In this document: positions 45,906 to 55,671 of the stretch, in pieces
How positions within the stretch are numbered: position 1 is the stretch's first letter
How the letters are laid out: every line of letters starts with the position of its first letter
Assembly: GCA_001606155.1 (NCBI GenBank)
Contig: LODT01000035.1
Coordinates: forward strand, 610,658-674,657
Direction: 5' to 3'
Length of the DNA: 64,000 bases
Source of the DNA: Tieghemostelium lacteum
Lineage: Eukaryota > Evosea > Eumycetozoa > Dictyosteliales > Raperosteliaceae
The notes under the pieces: model-generated
What the model was told of the DNA's origin: nothing
The model's database searches: none
The model's input: only the letters and a program-made list of their open reading frames with translations
Program-made: the position numbers and the translations under genes

Positions 45906-47287
45906 TTATTTGTTAAAATTGAAAATGGAGGGGATTATAGATGGATATTCTTTAGTACCTCCCATCTCCTTTAGAGAGGCTTTGATTTCACTTGTAGACT
46001 TTTGATTTGTGGAATTGGAACTATTGGAATCGTTCCAATAAGATTGAGAATAATCAATAAATATTTGTGTACCCTTTGGAATGTACTTGGTAGCAGTAAT
46101 CAAAGCTTGGTCACAACCACCTTCAAATATACATTCACTCTGTGCATTTTTAAACTTCTGAGAGTGGTTAATCATACCACCTAGTGATCTGTACTGTTGT
46201 CCATTTAATCCAAAGTCTTCATTAGAAATCATCATATTATAGTCTGTAGATTGCATCTTTTCGTTCATTGTAACCATTCCACCGTATCTTACTATATAAT
46301 CACCCTTTTCAAAATCTTTTCCTGCAAATAACCCATATCCAACTTGGTCACTAACATAACCTAAAATAACATTATCTTCACCTCCACTAGAGTTTATCAA
46401 CTATTCATACGATAATAGTTAGTTCAATACATTCTGAATCCAATAGGTATTGAAGGTTAAGGACTTACTTTTAAATATTTGTTTCTAAATTTAAGATTTG
46501 GAGAGATATCCATACTACTGAATATTAAGTCTATCAGATAGTCATTCGTTGCAATAACATTTGGGCAATAGTGAATAGAAAGTGCTTTTTCTAATTGCTC
46601 AATAGACCAATCTTCAAAGTTATTGTTTTGGTTGTAGTTGTAGACTTTAATGGACTTTGGTAGAGGTGGTTGAGGATTGGGTATTGATCTTTTCAATCTT
46701 GCATAATCAAATGCAGTAGCTCTAAAAGAGTCTACTTTGGTAACAATAGTATCATGAATGTTGTTATTTATCAAAGATTCAATGATAACCTCTAGAATTT
46801 CAATGTTACCTAATAACATTGATAAATGAAATACAGTGACACCATTAACAGGATCTGCAAATTGCAGTAACTGGTTACCACCATTCTCTAGAATATATTT
46901 GACAATATTAACATCATTTGTACCAATAGACAGAAACAATAACATTCTATCTAAAGCCGGTATAGTATTCTTTGCTGGTGCTTTCAATAAATCTTTAAAG
47001 AAATCTGAGTTTCTTCTAATCTCTGATGATAGTTGATATTTAATACTACCAATATCTTTTGAAAGTATCAAATCAGTCAGAGTTGTAGACTGGTCTTCAA
47101 ATACCATCTTACAAGTCTCTATGTACATCTCAGAGAACTCTTTAACAGTTTCATCTTGTACCTTCAATAGTTTTAAATATTCTTTATAATATACTATATC
47201 ACTATAATTTTCATCAAACTTTGAATTATTACCGAAATCCTCTACAATCTTTCTTTTCCAAAATTCATTTACACTATTCTTTTGCAT
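45906..47287 (-). CDS. Ankyrin-repeat plus SET domain protein
   Basis: Exon 1 is 47287-46469 and exon 2 is 46400-45906 (68-nt intron, phase 0), giving 437 aa. The ATG at 47287 is the first in frame; the open frame begins a little earlier without ATG. The N-terminal part is helical with ankyrin-like units (DVNIVKYILENGGNQLL, DPVNGVTVFHLSMLLGNIEIL). The C-terminal part is a compact SET domain: GYGLFAGKDFEKGDYIVRYGG, GGMINHSQ (the NHS motif) and PKGTQIFIDYSQSYW (the final DYxxxYW motif). Pre- and post-SET cysteine clusters are absent. It is probably a protein lysine methyltransferase, of histones or of cytoplasmic targets; substrate unknown. Confidence 0.8.
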
Positions 47288-47400
47288 TCTCCGAAAGTCC
47301 AAATTTTTTGAAAAAAAAATGAAATCTATTTGTGTGTTGGATAATTATGTACATATTTTTATTTGATTTTGACTTGTATTTGAAATTATAATATAAAAGA

Positions 47401-47773
47401 TTACATTATTGCACAACGGCATCCTCCTCCAACACCACATAAATCACATCCACATCCACAACCACCTTCCAATTCATAAATCATTGTAACCTACATATTT
47501 AATATAAATTTAATAATAATTAGAATAGAGTTCTATTAAATAGAATATTCATATTAAACTACATACACTAGAGCTATTATTTAACTCCAATTGTGATAAT
47601 TTCTTTTTGTTATATCTTTTTGAGAGAATTGCTTTATCACCAAATTTAATTAATTGATGAATAGGTGGTGTACCTGTTTTCTCTTGAATTTTTTGTTTTA
47701 GGTCAAATAGAGTTTGATCATCTTCCACTTCAACCTCTATTGTTTTTTCTAATGATGGACATATAACTTTCAT
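47401..47773 (-). CDS. Ubiquitin-like protein with Cys-rich CaaX tail
   Basis: Exon 1 is 47773-47567 and exon 2 is 47490-47401 (76-nt intron, phase 0), giving 98 aa. Residues 1-78 are a ubiquitin-like fold: MKVICPSLEKTIEVEVEDD, LFDLKQKIQEKTGTPP (helix and first turn), then SQLELNNSSSVTMIYELEGG. The Gly-Gly sits where mature ubiquitin ends. Instead of stopping, about 20 residues follow with six cysteines among glycines. The last four are Cys-Ala-Ile-Met, a standard CaaX box for farnesylation, with a second Cys two places upstream as a possible palmitoylation site. Membrane-anchored ubiquitin-fold proteins (MUB/UBL3) share the logic but not this sequence. Function is unknown; membrane tethering is inferred. 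Confidence 0.8.
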
Positions 47774-48089
47774 TCTTTGTTAGTTTGTTTATAATTTATA
47801 TTTTTGTAAATTATTAAAATATTAAAAATTGATTAAATGATTATTTAAATAGCTTTTTAACCTTTAAAGGCTTCTGTAAAAAAGACTATTTTAATTAAAA
47901 AAATATTATTTGAATATCACTAAATTAAAAAAAAAATTCAAAAAATGTGAATTTCCCTTTTATGGATTTCCTGTTTTGTAATTTCAATAAAATATCTATA
48001 GATAATAAAAAGGTGTGTTAAGGGAAACAATGAAGAAATGCTGTACACAATGGTACTTACTATGAATTGGTGTAAGAGGAGTTGGAATT
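47774..48089. other. Intergenic, AT-rich
   Basis: 316 bp of A/T-rich DNA between the Ubl-CaaX start and the SURF1 stop. Only the presumed Ubl promoter is expected here; no feature is recognised. Confidence 0.4.
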
Positions 48090-48818
48090 TTATTTCGGTA
48101 CCATCTTTATACCAGGTTTCATATACTTAAAATAGATAAAGGTAAGACATGCTGTCAAACCATACCAAGTACCAATATACGATATGTGTTTGTTATAAAA
48201 ATGACTTTCAATATTGGTATCAAATCTCTTGATAGACGATGACACTGTGGTCTTTGGTAACTCTTCAATGGCATTAACCATCAAAGGCAGTGCATCCAAC
48301 TGTTTTGCCATCTCAGGTACATCCAAATAATACCATTGATTCTTTTGAGGTTGATTCTCCGGTGTGAACATACTACCTTTCTCCTTAATCTTTGACACCA
48401 ATCCTAAAACATCAACAGTTTCGTTACTATAAGTTCCAGAGGTTATTCTAAAGTTCTCATCTTTCAAGTTCAAAGGTACCCAACCTCTGTTAACTAGTAT
48501 AGATTTACCATTTACCAGTTTAAATGGTGATATAATATAGTATCCTAAAAATCCATCATATGAACGTGGTCCTAGATGTATCTCTGATGCACCTTTTACA
48601 AAATTACCTTCGAGATAGACTCTTCTAAACTCCAATTCCTGTTGTTTATTAGAAACTAAATCATTAACTGACTTTTCAGTTAATTCCACTGGCTCTTCTT
48701 CAACCTTATTCTGTGCAGTCTGTATTAGATTTTTCTTCCATTGATATCTATATATTTGCCATGTTCCTAATCCAAATGAAATCAATGGAAATATAACAAA
48801 ATATTTATAATTGGTTTT
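48090..48818 (-). CDS. surf1: SURF1, cytochrome c oxidase assembly factor (first exon unresolved)
   Basis: The main exon 48818-48090 encodes about 242 aa. FPLISFGLGTWQIYRYQWKK is the first transmembrane segment with the family's Gly-Leu-Gly-Thr-Trp-Gln signature. FRRVYLEGNF, SILVNRGWVP and NQWYYLDVPEMA are SURF1 core blocks, and YIGTWYGLTACLTFIYFKYM is the second membrane helix. SURF1 sits in the inner mitochondrial membrane and helps build complex IV (haem a insertion). No ATG lies in this exon near the N-terminus. An acceptor (ATATTAG) precedes 48818, so a short first exon is needed. A candidate is 48926-48912 (MNFQK), in the right phase but with a poor GTGCGA donor and no clear targeting peptide. 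Confidence 0.85.
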   Translation of the reverse strand, partial: KTNYKYFVIFPLISFGLGTWQIYRYQWKKNLIQTAQNKVEEEPVELTEKSVNDLVSNKQQELEFRRVYLEGNFVKGASEIHLGPRSYDGFLGYYIISPFKLVNGKSILVNRGWVPLNLKDENFRITSGTYSNETVDVLGLVSKIKEKGSMFTPENQPQKNQWYYLDVPEMAKQLDALPLMVNAIEELPKTTVSSSIKRFDTNIESHFYNKHISYIGTWYGLTACLTFIYFKYMKPGIKMVPK

Positions 48819-49187
48819 CTAATATTTTCATATTATTTCATTCATATTAGTTTTTATTATTATTATTGAATAATTTCAAAGGATGAACATTTAAGAGTAC
48901 TTAATTCGCACTTTTTGAAAATTCATATAAAATGGGGGTAAATAATGAAAATGAAAAATCATAAAAAAATATAAAATTCTTATTTATCAAACTAGTAATT
49001 TTATTGTCATCAATTAAAAATATCTTTAAATATCAAAGTTATAGTTAATAACTATTATACTATAAAAATGTCTGATATTTTGATTAATTATCTTATTTTT
49101 ATAAATAATTTTTTTTTTTTTTGAATTTTATCTTCGTTCATTACTTTGATCAATTCCATTTATATACACAAATCTAAAGAAAAAACA
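48819..49187. promoter_or_regulatory. Divergent promoter, SURF1 / RWDD1
   Basis: 369 bp shared by two outward-reading genes; it must also contain the SURF1 first exon. AT-rich, with a 14-T run at 49110-49123 just before the RWDD1-type start. No defined site is recognised. Confidence 0.35.
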
Positions 49188-49992
49188 ATGTCAGAAGAAA
49201 GACAAATGGAAATTGAGGCCTTAGGGGCTATTTATATGGATAATTTTCAAATTATCAATGATGATAATATACAAATAACACTAATACCAAATCCAGGCGG
49301 AGATGATAACTTTGGTATGTAGTAGTTTAAAGAAGGTGTTTAAGATTAAATATAATGATTAATAATAAAGTTCAAATTACATTGGTGATTATATAGTCGG
49401 AATAATATTAGATATTAAATTTACAACAGAATATCCAAATGAGATACCAAATATAGAATTAATACCACATCTAAAGTTGACAAAAGATAAGATTCAAGAC
49501 TTACATATAGATATAGTGAAACAGGCAAATGAAAATATAGGAACATCAATGATATTTATTTTAGCAGGAGTTATAAAAGAATGGTTGGATCAAAATAATG
49601 TGGATCCTGATTTGGTGGAGGAAGTTGAAGAGGTTGAGGAATCATCATCAGAGGAAGAAGAAGAACAAGAAAGAGTATTTGATGGTACACCAGTAACAGT
49701 AGAGACATTTAATCAATGGAAAATTAAGTTTCTTCAAGAAACACAACCAATTAAAAAAGAGAAAATCACAAACAAACTCACAGGTAGACAATTGTTTCAA
49801 ACTGATGCCTCACTCAGTACCTCTGATAACAGATTTATGGAAGAAGGTGAAGAATCTACGAATTTCAATTTATCAACTATAAAAGCAAAAATTGAAGATA
49901 TTGCACAACAAGTCGATTGGTCATTATTCAAGGATGAAGATATCCCTGAAGATTTTGATATTGAAGAAGATGAAGAGGAAACCGATGAATAA
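49188..49992 (+). CDS. RWD-domain protein, RWDD1/DFRP2 type
   Basis: Exons 49188-49314 and 49397-49992 (82-nt intron, phase 1) give 240 aa. The first about 110 residues are an RWD domain: RQMEIEALGAIYMDNFQI, then YPNEIPNIELIPHL with the YP...P signature, then a helix ending IFILAGVIKEWLDQ. An acidic stretch, a FNQWKIKFLQE motif, KLTGRQLFQTDASL and a very acidic tail follow. The last part (FxxWKxxFxxE, LTGRQLF) is typical of RWDD1/Gir2, which binds and stabilises the translation GTPase DRG2 and, in yeast, interacts with Gcn1. A role with DRG GTPases on ribosomes is therefore likely. Confidence 0.87.
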
Positions 49993-50198
49993 ACATTTTC
50001 GTTTTCAATATTTGATAGTTATATCTAAAATCTAGAAGATTTAAAATGTTTATAAATAATAATAATAGTGTGGCATGTATAAATATTTTATTTTATTATT
50101 AGATTTAATAATTTTTGAGATATATATATATATTTATATCTAAATCTTTAAATTTAGATTAAGATATATATATAGCATTATAGATCTGATTAACAAAT

Positions 50199-51671
50199 CT
50201 ATTTTTTTGAATTACTAGGAGAAGTTGAAGTTGGATTACTTTTCCATAGAGGAGTGTCTTCAGATTCACCTTTTTTCCTTTCTTTCTTCTCAAGTTTCTC
50301 TAATTTCTTTTCTTCCTTTTTCTCTTGTTTCTCAATCTTTTTTGCCTCTTTTAGGACTTTCTTCTTATCCTTTTCAGATAAGGTCGTTGACATGTGAGCT
50401 TGTTGTTGAAGATGTGCAGATGCTGATGTTTGAGGTGGAGATGTAGTTGGACTACCCGGAGAAACAATAGGACTACTATAATAAGGATGATTTACAGACG
50501 GTGTAGCCACCACAAATCCACTAGGTGGAGGTGGTGGTAAATTTTGTGGTAATTGTTGTGCTTGTTGTTGAGTTGTTTGATTTAATATTGGTACAGTTAA
50601 AGGTGGTGGTACAGTTAAAGATGGTGGTGGAGATGATAATGTAGGTGATGTAGGTGACTGTACAGTAGTTGCTGAAAATTGACTTTGAAATTGTGTAAGT
50701 GACAATACTAGAATCTTCTTTAAATTATCACAAATATCCAAATTATTTAGATTGTTGGTGAACTTCTTTTCAATTTCCTCAAGTTTCAAATCAAATTGTT
50801 TTCTAACAGGGTCCAAAATTTGACTGGAATTTGTAGTTGGTTTACCAGTTGCAACGGCAGGATTCAATAGAGTTCGGAGTGATTTCAAATCTTGTGTAAC
50901 TGTGATACCTGCTTGACGTGATTGAGTGGTGATATCAGTATCCAAGTCATTGTCTACCTCTAATTTTGTGATTTCCAATTGAATAAACTTTAGTAATCTA
51001 TATATACGAATTTCATCTTCTAACTGGTCACGTTGTTTCTCCAGTGAATCAATCTCCAATCCCAAGGTATCTTTAGCTTCATTTTGTTTCTTTAGATTAT
51101 CTTGTAGGTCTTTCATCTCTCTCTTAAACTGTTCTCTCTTTAACCTAAGTTGCTCCTTTTTCTCATCAGCAGCTTGTTGATCATGAATGTCGACATTCTC
51201 AGTAGTCTCCTGTTGATAAGTATCTGTAAACTGATTATCAGGGTCTTGGTTAACTGTATTATATGTGTCACCACCCCAATCTCCACCCTCAGTATACTGA
51301 GTCTGACCATTCTCATCATAGGTCATGGTATTGTCATAATAAGTAGTAGTAGTTTCGTCATAGTATTGATTTTGTGTCTGGTCATCTTGATTTAGATATT
51401 CAAAATAATTTGCAGGTACTCTACCAGAATCACCATTGATATCACCACACCACCAACCATCATTATAATCAGCTGTAATACAAACTACATCATTCTCTTT
51501 AAAACTAATCTCTGTGTCATTGGCAGCTTCGTAATCATATAATGCTCGTACCCAATAAATTTCAAAATACCCTCCCTCCTCTTGTTGTTGTTGTTCCTGT
51601 TCCTGTTCCTGTTGTTGTCCATCTCCTCCTTCATAATCATAGTATTCACCATTTTCTTCCTTATCACCCAT
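50199..51671 (-). CDS. SH3-domain protein with coiled coil and Pro-rich tail
   Basis: A single exon of 490 aa. Residues 1-38 are acidic and Gln-rich. Residues of about 40-95 form a canonical SH3 domain: ALYDYEAANDTEISF (ALYDY), GWWCGD with the double Trp, and GRVPANYFEYL at the end. A Tyr/Thr/Gln-rich linker with repeated YYDxTxTY follows. Residues of about 165-240 form a coiled coil, then a helical segment, Pro runs (LPPPPPSG) and a Lys/Glu-rich tail. This is the layout of an actin or endocytosis adaptor that binds proline-rich partners; I do not recognise a specific orthologue. Confidence 0.8.
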   Translation of the reverse strand: MGDKEENGEYYDYEGGDGQQQEQEQEQQQQEEGGYFEIYWVRALYDYEAANDTEISFKENDVVCITADYNDGWWCGDINGDSGRVPANYFEYLNQDDQTQNQYYDETTTTYYDNTMTYDENGQTQYTEGGDWGGDTYNTVNQDPDNQFTDTYQQETTENVDIHDQQAADEKKEQLRLKREQFKREMKDLQDNLKKQNEAKDTLGLEIDSLEKQRDQLEDEIRIYRLLKFIQLEITKLEVDNDLDTDITTQSRQAGITVTQDLKSLRTLLNPAVATGKPTTNSSQILDPVRKQFDLKLEEIEKKFTNNLNNLDICDNLKKILVLSLTQFQSQFSATTVQSPTSPTLSSPPPSLTVPPPLTVPILNQTTQQQAQQLPQNLPPPPPSGFVVATPSVNHPYYSSPIVSPGSPTTSPPQTSASAHLQQQAHMSTTLSEKDKKKVLKEAKKIEKQEKKEEKKLEKLEKKERKKGESEDTPLWKSNPTSTSPSNSKK

Positions 51672-51873
51672 ATTTTAAAAAACTTTAAAACAACTCTAAA
51701 ATTATAATTTTTTCAGAGTTCTATTATACACTTGTTTTTTCTTTGTGGTGGTGCTATAATTGAGGTGAAGACCAAATAGATTCAAATCAAAAAAAAAAAA
51801 TTAAAAAAAAAAAGATTTTTATTAATTAATTTTTTTTTTTATTATTACAATTTGATTAGTATTTTTTTTTTTT

Positions 51874-52650
51874 TTACTTGATAAGTGGGATTCCAGACCA
51901 AACTCTTTTTTTGTATTCAACATACTGCTGTCCAAAGAATTTAATTAGGAATTCTTCTTCCTCTTCAATTCTTTCATTGAAAAAAGCCCAAGATGCAAAG
52001 GTGTAACCAATGATGCAAATAGGGTTAAACAAAGTCAATTGAGTTGAAACACTCCAAATAAACCATCCAAAATAAGATGGGTGTCTGAGATAACTGTAGA
52101 TACCAGTAGTAACCAATTCGTGTTCTTTTCTCTTGTGTTCTTGTACTATATGTGTAAAATTACTTCCAGCAGTAATCATTGCTAGAGTTCTAGTCACTTG
52201 TCCGAATATTGTCAATAAAATACCTATTTTAGGTAAAAATGTAAACTGTTTCATTCCAGGGAAGAAATACCATTCTACCCAATACTCTGTAAAACCAGCT
52301 GCCAATGCTATATTAAATGCTGGACTGTGATTTAATAAAAATGCTTAAATTCAAGTTAGTCAATGTTTCACTGTCATCATCTCCTACTCTCTCTGAAACC
52401 ACCTACAATCTGATGATAATTTATTTGGATGATACATTGAAACCCATATATATTCCCACATGTGAAATACACATAGTGATGCCAGATATAATCCAAATGT
52501 CTGAATGGTATCTGATAATAAATATAAAAATATTCCTGCTCCTATACCAACACCTAATAAACAAGATAGTACTGCTTGCTTAGCAGCACCATATTTTGTC
52601 CATGCTAATTTTGATGAATATTGTGAACCACCACCACCAAATTCAGTCAT
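51874..52650 (-). CDS. icmt-1: Protein-S-isoprenylcysteine O-methyltransferase (ICMT)
   Basis: Exon 1 is 52650-52407 and exon 2 is 52343-51874 (63-nt intron, phase 1), giving 237 aa with several membrane helices. The C-terminal half carries the ICMT signature: KEHELVTTGIYSYLRHPSYF (the RHPxY motif), then ASWAFFNERIEEEEEFLIKF, ending in YVEYKKRVWSGIPLI. The enzyme, in the ER membrane, methylates the exposed prenyl-cysteine of processed CaaX proteins using S-adenosylmethionine. The splice join (SDS-FLLNHSPAFN) matches the family. A plausible client, the CaaX ubiquitin-like protein, is encoded about 4 kb away. The symbol follows dictyostelid naming and is tentative. Confidence 0.92.
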
Positions 52651-52975
52651 TCTCTTCCTATTATTACAATAAATATGATAAAATGAAAAAAAAAAACAAA
52701 TAATTTAAAAAAAAATTATAGTGACTTTTTTCACTGAAAATAAAAAGGTGAAGATTTTAGTTTGATCGAATCTATTCTTAGATATTCTATATTACTATAT
52801 CTAGGAACAATTTATTTAAGACATAGATAAATTGAAAGATAACAAAGGTTAATATATACAAAAATTAAGTTGTGTAAATTAATTTTGATTATTTTTAAAA
52901 ATAAATAAATAATTAAATAAAAAAAATAAAAAAAGTGATTTTAAAAAACGAACGAAATAGTATTTTTGATTAAAG
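52651..52975. promoter_or_regulatory. Divergent promoter, ICMT / PELP1-like
   Basis: 325 bp, AT-rich with repeated TAAATAA stretches near the plus-strand start. No defined site is seen. Confidence 0.3.
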
Positions 52976-55548
52976 ATGGTCAACAAATCAAATAATAATA
53001 AAAAAAATACAAGTAGAGTAACAAAAGTTACTAGTAATAATGGATCAAAAAATACAGAAGAGAATATATATGATAAATTAATTCAATCAGTGATTGACAC
53101 TTATATTGTTCCAATACAAAATGGTGATATAAATACATTAAATGAAAAATCTATTGTACCTTCAATAGTGAATCTATTACACCAATCAGAGAGTTTAAAA
53201 CATTTTTTAAATGATACCATGTCATTGTCAACACCTGTGAAGGTTAAATGGTTTGAATGTATTCAACAACTACTCAGACCTCAATCAGAAAATGAAATAT
53301 TACAGTCTATTGGAATACAGTTACTCTGTGAAACTATTAGAGTTTGTAATTATAATATACTCTCTCAGAAAGTAGATCAATGGATAAATGCACTCTCATC
53401 GGTTATAGAAGCTCAGAAAAAGTTGATTTCAAAAAAACAGGTTTTGGAATCGACAAAATTCAGAGACTACAGTTTATGTATTGTGACTTTGAGTCTTCTC
53501 ATTGAAAAGTCATGTAAATTCAATGATCTAAAGAGAACTTTAAATACCAATTTATTGGCATCGTTGGTGACTTTGGTATTGACATCGTTGGAGGAGGCCA
53601 ATGGCTACCCTTTGGATTGTAAGATTGATTCCATGGTTGCAATCACTGTTTTCATTGACAGTTTAAGTACTACCATGAAGCCATTCTTGGTGAAGATAGA
53701 GACTTTATGTTACCCCTATTTGTACAGTTCAGAAAAACAGTTACAAGATGCCAGTGCATCTGTGATTGCAAAGTTATCTCAATGTGTAGGTATAAATTCA
53801 ACTGACTTTTATTGGGATGTAGTCGTTCAGAAAATCACTTTGGAACTCTATAATATAGTTGACAAACTCTATATGGGTTTGGAGGACCTCGACGAAGCTA
53901 AAAAGTACAAGTTGTCCAGTAGATCCATTCAATTGCCTAGTTCGAATAAACTCATAAATTTAGGTGAGGAACAGATTATGAATATGCTGAAACAGACATC
54001 TAATGTAGTGGTTTCTGGGAATTTGAAAACTACAGATTCACAGGTTCTTGTAAACCATTTGCTGAATGGGTTCCAAGGGTGCAGTAACTGTCTAGTTAAG
54101 ATACTGTCAACACCTACTTTGGTGCCTTGTCCTATACCAATAGATGAGATTTTGACTGTACTATGTCGTGTATTGAATGTCAGTAACCAACTAAACTCCA
54201 TTTCACACAGTACCAGTGAATTCAGTCTTTCACAAATTCTAATTCTCACCAATCGACTCCATTTACAAAGTTACATCGTTTTGCAACAATTTATCAAAAT
54301 TTTCAAAAAACAATTATTACCACACATTAAAACTATTTCTGAACTTCTTCAGAGACCTATTCGTAACAGTCATGATAACAATTTGGTAATGACTGAGGTT
54401 TATCAATGTATCCAAACTGCTATTGAATCCTTTGGATCTACATGTAACGAAAGTATTGCATCACCTCTAATACCATTCCTCTTACATAACATCAAACCTG
54501 ATATACCAAACGAATCCAATTCCAACTCTGCAATCAATGTCGGTAATAACAGTACCCAAAACCTAATTCCAACACTAGACTTTACAGATCCAACTAAACT
54601 TCAAGATGAAGAAACAATCAATCACAAAACTCAATCACTTCAACTCCTATCCACTATCCTCTTGTACTGTGGAAATTATTTGGTATCTAATACCACTTCT
54701 AGTGGACATTCTTCTGGTGGAAGTAGTACAAGTGTCATTAGATTGGAAATTGATCAAGTTTTACTAAAATTGTCATTTGAGTCACAAACATTGTTTAATA
54801 TGAAAAAGAACAATACAGTCTACCAAAACAGTTCCTACAGTTCATGGAGATATAGATACTATCTCTATGAGAGTTTGATGAATAGTCTCTTGAAACCTGT
54901 ACAAGATCTACCACCACTTCTACCATATGCATTGAGAATTTTCACAACAGGTTTAAACCAAGATCTCAATATCCATGTTAAAACACTTTGTTGTCAGGCA
55001 CTATCAATCTGCCAATCACTCATTCATCCCCAAAACCCATCACTTCTCTCACCAACTTCCAATTTAATTAATCTAAATAACCTTTTATTTAATCAATCAA
55101 TTCAACAAAACAAAAGTTCAATGAATAGTAATAATATTAAATCTAATAATGATATAGAAATGAATGAAAATGAGGATGAAGTTGAAGATGAAGAGGAAGA
55201 AGATGAGGATGAGGAAGAGGAAGAAGAAGAGGAAGAAGTCAAACCAGAATCAAAGAAAATATTAACAAATAATAATAATTTTAAATTTAATTCAACAAGC
55301 AAAACAACATCAATCACCAAAAAAACTAATGACGAAGAATCTGATCTACAGTTGAAATCTAATTTATTTTCTGGTTTAAGTATGTATAATTTTTTGACAT
55401 TTTTTGTAAAAGCAACAAGTATTAATCGTTTTTTAATCTATTAGATTTCAATAATAATAACCAAAAACAAAAAATAACAAAAAAAGAGGAAACAAATGAT
55501 AGTACAATGAATGATAGTGATGATGAAGATCTACCTGATATTATCTAA
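52976..55548 (+). CDS. PELP1/Rix1-like ribosome assembly protein
   Basis: Exons 52976-55379 and 55445-55548 (65-nt intron, phase 1) give 835 aa. A Lys/Asn-rich start is followed by about 650 residues of HEAT-like helices (VPSIVNLLHQSESLKHFL, WFECIQQLLRP, LASLVTLVLTSLEEANGYP, PLIPFLLHNIKP). A pure Asp/Glu tract of about 30 residues then precedes a Lys/Asn-rich end and DSDDEDLPDII. Rix1/PELP1 has this helical-repeat-plus-acidic-tail design and works with Ipi1 and Ipi3 (TEX10, WDR18) in late pre-60S maturation in the nucleolus and nucleus. The match rests on architecture and a few local patterns, so another HEAT-repeat nuclear protein remains possible. Confidence 0.62.
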
Positions 55549-55671
55549 TAAAATAATTGGATTTAATTAATTATAAATGTTTTTTTTTTTTTTTTTTTAA
55601 ATTATTTGAATTTGCAATTGTTTTTTATTACTATTATTATATGTTGTTTTCGAATATTCATTTTCAAATAA

